A stretch of DNA of 43,540 bases from Rhodocyclaceae bacterium (GTDB taxonomy: Bacteria > Pseudomonadota > Gammaproteobacteria > Burkholderiales > Rhodocyclaceae): assembly GCA_020445785.1 (NCBI GenBank), contig JAGRFZ010000083.1, positions 10,653 through 54,192 of the forward strand. Direction: 5' to 3'. The notes under the pieces were generated by a model. It was given only the letters and a program-made list of their open reading frames with translations. It had not been told where the DNA came from and searched no databases. Position numbers and translations under genes: made by a program. Below are positions 1 to 7,340 of the stretch, piece by piece (the stretch's first letter is position 1; each line of letters opens with the position of its first letter).

Positions 1-647
1 TCGGCCAGATTCGTGAAGCAAGGTGCCTGGCCGGATCGTCGCACGAAGCGCGCCAGCGCAAGTGGGTCGTTCGAAGCCGTGGCATAGCGCCGTGCCGGAC
101 GCTGGTAGGGGTTTTCGCCTTCGCTCAGTTCCTCGGCGAAGTCGGCGAACACCGCGCGACGAACGCCGCCCGGCGGTGCCTGGGCCGCAAAGTGGCCCGC
201 GGCTTCCACGCAGACCTCGGTGGCGAGGCGTACGCGCAGGGCGTCCGATACCCGGCCCTCCGACGCCAGTTCGTCGAGCACGTCGCACATCTGTTCGGTC
301 GTCGACGCGGCCACCCGCTCGCCCTTGACCGCCAGCATCAACAGCGTGCGACCGCCGACGTCGTTACCGATTCCGGCCGGGTAGGGGCGGACGAAGACCA
401 ACTCGATGCGCGGGCCGGCGGTGCCGGTCAGCGCAGCTTCGATGCGGGGATGCAGGGTCGGCGGGAAGCCGAAGTCCTCGTGCTCATCGGTGAACTCGGC
501 GATTCGCGTGACCGCCAGACCGGCGGCGGCGATCGGTGTGGCGGACTCGTCGCTGGCGAGCAAGTCGAAGCCGGCGCCGACCAGTGCAGTTGCAATGCGC
601 TCGATGCCGGTCGGTGCGTAGCAGGAGATCAGGGCCAGCGGCTTCAA
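1..647 (-). CDS. PurH-like protein (AICAR transformylase/IMP cyclohydrolase paralogue), C-terminus beyond window
   Basis: About 215 N-terminal residues are visible; the gene runs off the left edge. The start is a TTG at 647 overlapping the TGA of the previous gene, so it is translationally coupled as the last visible gene of the sugar operon. The N-terminus (LALISCYAPTGIERIA) matches the MGS-like IMP cyclohydrolase domain of PurH. A TLHP motif, a YP pair, a DVGG segment and an AVKG lysine follow in the same order as in PurH. Around residues 185-200, SEGENPYQ matches the conserved GENPHQ at the start of the transformylase domain. The lysine normally just before TLHP (Lys66 of human ATIC) is Pro here, so cyclohydrolase activity may be lost. 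A housekeeping purH would not normally sit at the end of a glycan operon, so I read this as a repurposed paralogue, perhaps a formyl- or nucleotide-handling enzyme. Family assignment is fairly sure; role is unknown. Confidence 0.72.
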   Translation of the reverse strand, partial: MKPLALISCYAPTGIERIATALVGAGFDLLASDESATPIAAAGLAVTRIAEFTDEHEDFGFPPTLHPRIEAALTGTAGPRIELVFVRPYPAGIGNDVGGRTLLMLAVKGERVAASTTEQMCDVLDELASEGRVSDALRVRLATEVCVEAAGHFAAQAPPGGVRRAVFADFAEELSEGENPYQRPARRYATASNDPLALARFVRRSGQAPCFTNLA

Positions 648-1204
648 GTGCCGCCCTCGTCGCGGCGATGACCTTCGGGTATCGCGTAGTAGATGTTCTC
701 CTCCCAGTCCGGGCAGCGCAGGCGCTGCGGGTTGATGCACGACGGCGTTTCGATCTTCAGGAAGGGGAAGATGTTGTTGAAGCCGGCCGGGCACATGTAC
801 TGGGTGCGCATCGAGCGGGTGGTCGGGAAGACGATGCGGTCGCCGACCTGGTGGCCGTAGTCGCAATGGCCGTGGACCGCCATCACCTCGGCGTGGATCA
901 CGTCGCGCCAGTCGGCGTCGACGCCGGCCTCGAACTTGCCGTCGTTGGGCCGCACCCGCACCAGCACGTCGACCCCTTTCTCGGCCGGGCAGCACACCTG
1001 GCAGTCGCCCTCGTCGTTGTAGGCGTATTTCGCGCCGAACAGTGCGCCGAGGAAATACGGATACAGCGTGTGGTACATGATCGGGCAGACCTTGCTCGGC
1101 AGGATGTTGATCGCGCTGTATTCCTTGCCGGTCTGCTTGTGCTCCCGGTGCCACACGCACTCGGTCTCACCGGGCAGGTGCTTGACGCATAGTTCGCAGC
1201 TCAT
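644..1204 (-). CDS. Cys-rich TIGR04076-like protein with two similar halves
   Basis: A 186-residue soluble protein rich in cysteine. Its ATG overlaps the TGA of the radical SAM gene by four bases, so the two are translationally coupled. The C-terminal half (HGHCDYGHQVGD, then CPAGFNNIFPF, then RCPDWEENIYY) resembles the small Cys-conserved TIGR04076 family. The N-terminal half carries a related pattern (CPIMYHTLYPYF followed by VCCP and a hydrophobic beta-like stretch), so the protein looks like an internal duplication. There is no signal peptide or membrane segment. The clustered cysteines suggest metal or cluster binding, or a substrate or partner of the radical SAM enzyme; this is inference. 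The longer reading frame that begins upstream at 1351 lies inside the radical SAM gene, and its extra residues look like a frame shadow. The family match is from memory of the motif and not a search. Confidence 0.6.
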   Translation of the reverse strand: MSCELCVKHLPGETECVWHREHKQTGKEYSAINILPSKVCPIMYHTLYPYFLGALFGAKYAYNDEGDCQVCCPAEKGVDVLVRVRPNDGKFEAGVDADWRDVIHAEVMAVHGHCDYGHQVGDRIVFPTTRSMRTQYMCPAGFNNIFPFLKIETPSCINPQRLRCPDWEENIYYAIPEGHRRDEGGT

Positions 1205-2310
1205 ATCAGGAAATTCCGGAACCTGTTGTCGTCGCCGTAGCGCGCAAGGATGTCGTTGAGCTTGGAGATGCCGCACACCGCGCATTCGTCGCCGTCGGGC
1301 GGTGTCGTCATGATCACCGCCTCGATCTCGCGCCGCCGCGTGCTGCGCCAAATCTCCTCGAAGCTCTGTTCGTAGAGGCTGCCGAGGGCGAACTCCGGCT
1401 TGCCCCAGGCGCGATAGCAGGAGTAGACGCGTCCGTCCGCGGCAACCACCGGGAAGAACTTGATCCCCTGGCAGAAGCGATCCTTCCAGCAGTCCTTGTA
1501 GACCCCGACGTGGTAGGTGGCGTCGTCGATCGGAAAGCGCACCTTGACGGTGAAATCTTCGCTGTTCAACTCGGTCACCGATTGCTTCATTTCGGCGATC
1601 TGGGCTTCGCTGTAGCCGGTCGAGGTGTTGTTGGCCTGGCGGCCGGGCGTGAACTCAGTGTAGGTCGCCTCCTGGACCACCACGTAGTCCATCCCCAGCT
1701 CGCGCAGAAAGCCGACGATGCGGGCGATCTGGTTGAAATTGTTGCGCTCGACATAGACGGTGCCGAGGAGCGCCACATCGAGGCCTTCCCGTTCGCGCAG
1801 TTCGGCTGCGTCGGCGATGTTGCGCACCAGTTGCTCCCACTGCTTCTCGGAGCAGCCGTGCATCATCGCGTAGCGGGTCTTGTTGCTGTCGAGTACGCTG
1901 AACTTGACGAAGGTGAGGTGGCGCAGGATCTTCTTCTGAATCTTGGGGGTCAGCACCACGCCGGTGGTGGTCAGCGAGAAGCCGAGGCCGCCTTCGGCCC
2001 CGGCGACGATCGCGTCCGGCGTCGCCGGGTGCATCAGCGGTTCACCGGTGCCCTGCAGCGATACCGCCTTGACGCCGATTCGCGGCAGTTCGCGGAACAG
2101 GCCGACGAGCACCTCGTCGTCGATGCGCTGCCCTTTGGTGTCGACCTTGTCCGAATAGCAAAAGCTGCAGTTCTGGTTGCACGACCCGGTCGGGCTGACC
2201 TCGACGATCACCGGCGCGAAATAACGGTCGTGCTGCCAGGCGTGCAACGCGTCGATCTGGAAGATCGTGCGTGGCGCCTCGTAGCCAGCCATGTGGATCT
2301 TGTAGCTCAT
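1201..2310 (-). CDS. Radical SAM protein with SPASM-like C-terminus
   Basis: A 369-residue protein. The [4Fe-4S]-SAM motif CNQNCSFC (C44, C48, C51; CX3CX2C) follows a beta strand, as in canonical radical SAM enzymes, and GTGEPLMHP matches the SAM-binding GGE-type motif. The C-terminal third has further cysteines (CWKDRFCQG, VYSCYRAWG, CAVCG) typical of a SPASM or twitch auxiliary-cluster domain. The ATG at 2310 has an AGGAGAG ribosome binding site and lies 15 bases after the upstream dehydrogenase. SPASM enzymes often modify peptides, proteins or sugars; in this sugar operon, with a coupled Cys-rich neighbour, the substrate could be a sugar nucleotide or that neighbour. I cannot choose. The radical SAM family assignment is secure; the reaction is unknown. 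Confidence 0.88.
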   Translation of the reverse strand: MSYKIHMAGYEAPRTIFQIDALHAWQHDRYFAPVIVEVSPTGSCNQNCSFCYSDKVDTKGQRIDDEVLVGLFRELPRIGVKAVSLQGTGEPLMHPATPDAIVAGAEGGLGFSLTTTGVVLTPKIQKKILRHLTFVKFSVLDSNKTRYAMMHGCSEKQWEQLVRNIADAAELREREGLDVALLGTVYVERNNFNQIARIVGFLRELGMDYVVVQEATYTEFTPGRQANNTSTGYSEAQIAEMKQSVTELNSEDFTVKVRFPIDDATYHVGVYKDCWKDRFCQGIKFFPVVAADGRVYSCYRAWGKPEFALGSLYEQSFEEIWRSTRRREIEAVIMTTPPDGDECAVCGISKLNDILARYGDDNRFRNFLI

Positions 2311-2325
2311 GTGCTCTCCTGGGGC

Positions 2326-3495
2326 TCAGCGGGCGGTGGCGAGGATCGCGCCGACGTCGTCCGCCGTCAGACGGACGAAGTTGCCGATGGTCCCGCTCGG
2401 GTTGCGACGTGCGCAGAGGTTCGCGATGCGGTCGATGGCCTCGTCATCTAGCGTGATGCCGAGGGCCGACAGCCGCGTCGGCATGCCGCTGGCGGCCACC
2501 CGCCGCTCGAACGCATCGACCGCGGCCGCCGCTGTATCCGGACCGATCGGCAGGTCGAGGACGCGCCGGCCGAACTGGACGAATCGCAGCGGATTGCGTG
2601 CGCAGACCGTTTTCATCCATCCGATCATCACCACTGTGACCAGCGGCCCGTGGGCGACGTCGAAGCGGCCGCCAATGGCATGGGCGATGGCGTGCGAGGC
2701 CCAGTCCTGCTTGCGGCCGAGGCCGATGAAGTCATCCTGGGCGAGCTTGCAGGCCCACATCAGCTCGGCCCGCAGCGCGTAGTCGCCGAGTCGTTCGGGC
2801 ACCGCCTGTACGCAGTCCAACAGGGTCAGCAGCAGGGCCTCGATCAGGCGGTCGCTGCAGTCGGTGTGTTCGGTATTGCTGAAATAGCGCTCCAGCAGAT
2901 GGCAGCTGGCGTCGAATGCACCGGCCAAGGTCGCGGCGCCGTCCAGGCCCAGGGTCAGCGTCGGATCGAGGACCGCGATCCGCGGACGTAGGTGCTCACT
3001 GGCGAAGTCGATCTTGAGGCTACGCGCCGGATCGGTGATCACCGCGGCCGGGCTCGATTCGCTGCCGGCACCGGCGACCGTCGGCATCGCACAGATCGGC
3101 AGCGCGCCGACGATCGGTGCCGCCCCGGTCATCAGCGCGAGAACGTCCCCGTCGAAGCAGGCGCCGGCGGCGATCGCCTTGGCCGAGTCGATGACGCTGC
3201 CGCCGCCGACCGCGAGGATGCGATCGACGCGGAGGTCGCGGCACAGCGACACGCCTTCCCGCACCAGCGCCAGTTGCGGGTTGGCGCTGACCCCGCCGAA
3301 TTCGACCCATTCGACGTCGTATGCCCGCAACTCGGCGCGCAGCCGTGCGAGCAGACCGGCGGCCTCGGCGCTGGCGCGACCGTGGTGCATCAGCACCGGT
3401 CCGTCGCCGAGCCGTGTGATTTCGTCGATCCAGTGGCGGGCTGCGTCGGGGCCGAACAGCACCCGGGGCGGGCTCGCGCAGATGCCGTCGATCAC
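2326..3495 (-). CDS. Iron-containing alcohol dehydrogenase family protein
   Basis: A 389-residue NAD(P)-dependent dehydrogenase of the group III (iron) family. Visible signatures are the nucleotide-binding GGGSVIDSAKA, the following PT(V)AGAGSE, a D-x3-H pair in FDASCHLLE, and two later histidines in HAIAHAIGGRF and VAHGPL, which together form the usual metal site. The start is a GTG at 3495 overlapping the TGA of the FkbM gene; no in-frame ATG lies at a sensible place. Within the operon it could reduce a carbonyl on the sugar, for instance the keto group left by the YerE-like enzyme, which in Yersinia is reduced by the unrelated YerF. That role is inference; the family may also act on small aldehydes or on glycerol-1-phosphate-like substrates. 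Confidence 0.85.
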   Translation of the reverse strand: MIDGICASPPRVLFGPDAARHWIDEITRLGDGPVLMHHGRASAEAAGLLARLRAELRAYDVEWVEFGGVSANPQLALVREGVSLCRDLRVDRILAVGGGSVIDSAKAIAAGACFDGDVLALMTGAAPIVGALPICAMPTVAGAGSESSPAAVITDPARSLKIDFASEHLRPRIAVLDPTLTLGLDGAATLAGAFDASCHLLERYFSNTEHTDCSDRLIEALLLTLLDCVQAVPERLGDYALRAELMWACKLAQDDFIGLGRKQDWASHAIAHAIGGRFDVAHGPLVTVVMIGWMKTVCARNPLRFVQFGRRVLDLPIGPDTAAAAVDAFERRVAASGMPTRLSALGITLDDEAIDRIANLCARRNPSGTIGNFVRLTADDVGAILATAR

Positions 3496-4682
3496 GGCCG
3501 GTCGCTCCGCTGGGTGCTGGCGTAGAGTACGGTCTCGGAGACCATGCCCGAGTAGTTGCGCAGATACAGCCGATAGCCGACGCCGAGTCGATCGACGAAC
3601 AGGGGCAGTCGCCACAGGTGGTCGACGCAGTGGTAGGCCGACAGCGCCAGCTCCGGACGGTGGCGCCGCAAGGTCTCGCGGGCGCCGGCCAGCGCGTCGA
3701 GTTCGGCGCCCTCGATGTCCATCGTCAGGTAGGTCGGGCGGAAGTTGAACAGCACTTGATCGAGTGCAACGCAGTGCACGACGGCGTCGCCGGCCGGATC
3801 GATCGAGCTGTTGGTGCTGTGGGCGCTCGAGAAGCGCAGTCGCTGGTTGCTCCGGTGCAGGCCGCAGGGGAACGAAAAGAGCATGTCGGCGATCTGGTCG
3901 CTGTGCTGCGACAGATAGGCGGTCAGCGCGGCGAAATTGCCCGGGTCGGGCTCGAAGCAGGCCACCGCCTGCATCCGCCCGACGTGGCGGCGCGCCTGCT
4001 CGACGGTGTCGCCGGTGAACGCGCCGCAACTGATGTAGCGCGACAGATCGCAGGCCATCGGCAGGTCGCTTGGGAAGTACTGCTCCCGATAGGGTGAGGC
4101 GGGCACGTCGGCGACGCCGTCGGCGTAGGTGCCGAGCACCGCCGCAAAGATGCGTTGGCTGGCGGCGTCGTGGGCGAACAGGGCGAAGGCCCGCTCGATC
4201 TCTTCGGCATGGCTGCGGATGTGGCCGCCGATGTCTTGGAGCAACCCGGCGGGCGTGTAGTGGGTGTGATACTCATAGACGTCGTAGGCGCTGAAGACGA
4301 AGCGAAAGCCGTTTGCCTCCAGCCGGTCGGCGATCTCGGCGCGTACCGCGGCGTCGCCGATGGTGATGAAGACCGCTGCTTCGCGTGCCCACGGCGCTTC
4401 GGCGAGCAACGCCTGCGGGCCGCAACTTGGCCGGCCGGCGAAGCGGCCGTGGCCATCGAAACGCCGATCGACGACGAGCCGCGCTTCGACGCCCATCTTC
4501 TGCAGGCAGAAGCGCTGGAACGTAAAGAACCCGCGTCCGGCCCCGTAGAGCACGACGTCGCGCCCCTGCAGCATGTCCAGCAGGCGGTTGGCGGGTCGCC
4601 AGCGCGAAGCTGTCGGCAGGCGCGACAGTACGCCGGACGTGCGTGCCCGGGACTCGCAGGCGGCCAGGGCGTCGGCATTCAT
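3492..4682 (-). CDS. FkbM-family SAM-dependent methyltransferase
   Basis: A 396-residue protein. The C-terminal half carries the FkbM (Methyltransf_21) hallmarks: a CFEPDPGNFAAL strand-loop, and later LTMDIEGAELDALAGA followed by LALSAYH. The N-terminal ~150 residues form an extra domain with a Rossmann-like start (VVLYGAGRG) and an FITIGD strand, as often found ahead of FkbM domains in polysaccharide loci. The ATG at 4682 overlaps the TGA of the TylF-like gene. FkbM enzymes O-methylate sugars or polyketides; here methylation of a sugar or glycan product is likely. The exact acceptor is not deducible. Confidence 0.85.
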   Translation of the reverse strand: MNADALAACESRARTSGVLSRLPTASRWRPANRLLDMLQGRDVVLYGAGRGFFTFQRFCLQKMGVEARLVVDRRFDGHGRFAGRPSCGPQALLAEAPWAREAAVFITIGDAAVRAEIADRLEANGFRFVFSAYDVYEYHTHYTPAGLLQDIGGHIRSHAEEIERAFALFAHDAASQRIFAAVLGTYADGVADVPASPYREQYFPSDLPMACDLSRYISCGAFTGDTVEQARRHVGRMQAVACFEPDPGNFAALTAYLSQHSDQIADMLFSFPCGLHRSNQRLRFSSAHSTNSSIDPAGDAVVHCVALDQVLFNFRPTYLTMDIEGAELDALAGARETLRRHRPELALSAYHCVDHLWRLPLFVDRLGVGYRLYLRNYSGMVSETVLYASTQRSDRP

Positions 4683-5449
4683 GATTTGACGAAGTAGCTG
4701 ATGTAGGGGTCCTCGCGCATCCGCTTGAGGGGCGGCAGCGGGCCGAGTTCGCGCAATGCCGAGGTCTCGCCCGGATAGTCCTTGCTGTTGAGTTCGTCGA
4801 ACACCACGAGGCCGCCGGCGACCACCCGCGGCAGCAGATGTTCGAGGGCGGCCCGGGTCGGCGCGTAGAGATCGAAGTCCAGATAGAGCAGGCTGATCAG
4901 CAGATGCGGGTTCTCGTCGACGAAGGTCGGGATGGTTTCGCAGGCGTCGCCCTCGATCAGTTCCATCTTCGGTACGTGGGACAAGGGCCGGTTCTGGTCG
5001 TGGAGTTCGCGCAGGAATTCGAGCTCGTCGCGCATGCTCGCGTGGGTGGACAGGGCGCCCACTCGCAGGTCTTCCGAGTTGCCGATGGCGTCGCTGGCGT
5101 GAATGCTCGGGAAGCCGGAGAAGGTGTCGAAGCCGATGATCTTGCGGGTATGGTTGTACGGCTCGAAGATCGTCGAGAAGTGATACCAGGCGAACAGTCC
5201 GCCGCCGGAATAGACGCCGCAGTCCACGATGCTGCCATTGACGTCGAGGATCTGGCGGAACAGCTCGTAGCGCACCAGGAAGCGGGCGATGTCCTGCCGA
5301 CGCACATGCCGCGGGAAGGCATTCAGGCGCGACGTGACGTCGAGCGGAGACTCGAGGAAAGCGCGGGACAGGTCGGCGTACATCCGATGCTCCCGCTCCG
5401 AATGGTTCTTGGTGTAGATGCGCTCGACCGGCGCTGCGTTGTCATTCAT
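4679..5449 (-). CDS. TylF/MycF-type O-methyltransferase
   Basis: A 256-residue methyltransferase of the macrocin O-methyltransferase (TylF) family. Key segments are IVDCGVYSGGGLF (SAM-binding glycine motif), GFDTFSGFP, and LLYLDFDLYAPTRAALEHL with a downstream VVFDELN, which supplies the acidic metal-binding residues of this Mg-dependent family. TylF and MycF methylate deoxysugar hydroxyls, which fits a deoxysugar operon. The ATG at 5449 overlaps the TGA of the ThDP-enzyme gene. Together with the FkbM gene it predicts at least one and probably two methyl groups on the final glycan. Confidence 0.85.
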   Translation of the reverse strand: MNDNAAPVERIYTKNHSEREHRMYADLSRAFLESPLDVTSRLNAFPRHVRRQDIARFLVRYELFRQILDVNGSIVDCGVYSGGGLFAWYHFSTIFEPYNHTRKIIGFDTFSGFPSIHASDAIGNSEDLRVGALSTHASMRDELEFLRELHDQNRPLSHVPKMELIEGDACETIPTFVDENPHLLISLLYLDFDLYAPTRAALEHLLPRVVAGGLVVFDELNSKDYPGETSALRELGPLPPLKRMREDPYISYFVKS

Positions 5450-7338
5450 CGGTGGCTCGCTTCGGCAGGGGTGGCCGCGGCTGGTTGGGCGTCGGTGGGT
5501 GGCTGGTGCTCGCCGCGGGCTTCGAGCGATGCCGGCGACAGCGCGATCGACATTTCCCGGCGGAGCGTCTCGAGCGGCAGCAATGGGCTCATGTCCTCGA
5601 GTGGCATCGAGCGCATCGAGCCGTCGGGCAGCGGAATCGCCGCGCATTTGGGCGCCAGCGTCTCGTCGCGCAGCAGCCGCACGTCGATCACGCAGGGGCG
5701 CGGCAGGGCCATGGCGCGGGTGAGGCCATCGGCCAGTGTGGCGGCGTCGTCCAGGCAAAGGTAGGGGAGCCGGTAGGCCGCTGCCAGTCTTTCCAATTCG
5801 GGCATCGCCAGCCCGGCCTCCGGGCCGGTGCCGAGATAGCGGCCGTCGAAGTAGTTGCGCTGGGTGTTGCGGATCGAGCAGTAGCCGTCGTTGTTCATCA
5901 CCAGCAGACAGATCGGCAGACGGCGTCCGGCCAGCGTTGCCAGCTCCTGCAAATTGAGTTGCAGGCTGCCGTCGGACTCGACCGCGACCATCGGTCTCGA
6001 ACCGTTGCCGAGGCAGGCGCCGATCGCGGCCGGCAGACCGTAGCCCATCGCGCCGAGTCCGGAAGTCAGAAACATGCGCTGGCCGGCCTTGTTGCGGAAG
6101 GCGGTGTAGAAGGCCTCGACCGCGAGGCCGGAGCTGCCGGTGGCGATCAGCGTGTCGGGCGCAATGGCATCGGACAGGGCGTCGGCGAACTGGAAGTGGC
6201 CGATGCGTCCCGAGCTCGGCGCCGTGGCGGCATCGAACACCGGATAGCGCTGTTTCCAGTCGGCAATCCGGGCACGCCATTCGGCCAGCGCGGGCGGCAG
6301 TGCCAGCCCTTCGCTGGCCGCGTCGAGCGCGTCGGTAAATGTGCCGGCGTCCATCGCCAGTGCCAAATCGAGCGTCATGTCCTTGGCGTCGAGTTCGTGC
6401 GGGTCCACGTCCACCATCACCTTGCGCGCCGCGCGTGCGAAGCCGCGCGGATGGTAGGCGGTGATGATGTTGTCGAGGCGGCAGCCGACGCTGATCAGGA
6501 GATCGCAGTTCTGCACCGCGAAGTTGGCGCCGCGGGCTGCGACGACGCCCGGCCTGCCGGCATTGAGGGGGTGATCCCAGGGCAGGATGTCGGTTGCGTT
6601 CCAGGTGGTGGCCAGCGGGACGCCGAGGCGTTCGACCAGCGACCGGAGCCGGCCATCGGCACCGGCCAGGCGTACGCCGTGCCCGGCCAGCAGCAGCGGC
6701 CGTCGGGCTTCCGTCAGCCAGGCCGCGACCGGCGCCAGATCGGGGGGCGCGCCGGTTGCGGGCTGCGGCAGGAGCGCCGGCGGCAGCGTGTCGGCATCCA
6801 CCGGCGCGGCCTGGACGTCGAGCGGCACGTCGAGCCATACCGGCCCCGGCCGCCCGCTGCTCATTGCGTGCAGTGCGGAATCGAGGTGCCGGCGGATGTC
6901 GGCGGGGTCGGTGACGGTGGCGGCGTATTTGGTGACCGAACGCACCATCGGCACGATATCCACCTCCTGCACCCCACCCTGGCGCAGCGGGCGGCCGTTC
7001 AGCCGGTCGGCCCGCTTGGCCTGGCCGGAGATGACCAACAGCGGGATCGAGTCGATCCAGGCGCCGGCCACCGGCGTGATCACGTTGGTGGCGCCGGGGC
7101 CCGTGGTCACGAGGGCGACGCCAAACCCGGGGTTTCCGGCGTGGCCGGTGCGGCCGTAGGCTTCTGCGGCGATGCCGCAGGCCTGCTCGTGGTGGCACGG
7201 TACGGCGGTGAGACGCGGTTCGCAGGCGAGGCCGTCGTCCAGGTGCATGGCACCGCCGCCGGGGAGCACGAAGACATGGCGCAGCCCCTCGTCGGCGAGG
7301 CGTTGCATGATCCAGTCGGCGACTCTGATGCTTGCCAT
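5446..7338 (-). CDS. ThDP-dependent acetolactate-synthase-like enzyme (YerE-like candidate)
   Basis: A 630-residue three-domain thiamine-diphosphate enzyme. The PYR domain has the catalytic Glu51 in PCHHEQACG and the TTGPGATN loop; the middle domain spans roughly 195-350; the PP domain has the cofactor motif at 455-483 (SDGS...NN). The first residue of the usual GDG is Ser here. Size and architecture match acetohydroxyacid synthase large subunits, but there is no small subunit nearby and the gene sits directly in a CDP-sugar operon. In Yersinia, YerE, an enzyme of this family, transfers an acetyl unit from pyruvate to C4 of the RfbH-pathway product to start yersiniose. By context this is the best functional hypothesis. 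Alternatives are another sugar ThDP lyase or a decarboxylase. It starts two bases after the NeuB-like gene. Confidence 0.8.
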   Translation of the reverse strand: MASIRVADWIMQRLADEGLRHVFVLPGGGAMHLDDGLACEPRLTAVPCHHEQACGIAAEAYGRTGHAGNPGFGVALVTTGPGATNVITPVAGAWIDSIPLLVISGQAKRADRLNGRPLRQGGVQEVDIVPMVRSVTKYAATVTDPADIRRHLDSALHAMSSGRPGPVWLDVPLDVQAAPVDADTLPPALLPQPATGAPPDLAPVAAWLTEARRPLLLAGHGVRLAGADGRLRSLVERLGVPLATTWNATDILPWDHPLNAGRPGVVAARGANFAVQNCDLLISVGCRLDNIITAYHPRGFARAARKVMVDVDPHELDAKDMTLDLALAMDAGTFTDALDAASEGLALPPALAEWRARIADWKQRYPVFDAATAPSSGRIGHFQFADALSDAIAPDTLIATGSSGLAVEAFYTAFRNKAGQRMFLTSGLGAMGYGLPAAIGACLGNGSRPMVAVESDGSLQLNLQELATLAGRRLPICLLVMNNDGYCSIRNTQRNYFDGRYLGTGPEAGLAMPELERLAAAYRLPYLCLDDAATLADGLTRAMALPRPCVIDVRLLRDETLAPKCAAIPLPDGSMRSMPLEDMSPLLPLETLRREMSIALSPASLEARGEHQPPTDAQPAAATPAEASHR

Positions 7339-7340
7339 CG

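Noticed and set aside
2326-4029. Longer version of the iron alcohol dehydrogenase starting inside the FkbM gene
   Set aside because: The extra N-terminal ~178 residues are Arg/Pro-rich shadow sequence; the GTG at 3495 gives the family-like N-terminus and a start-stop overlap.
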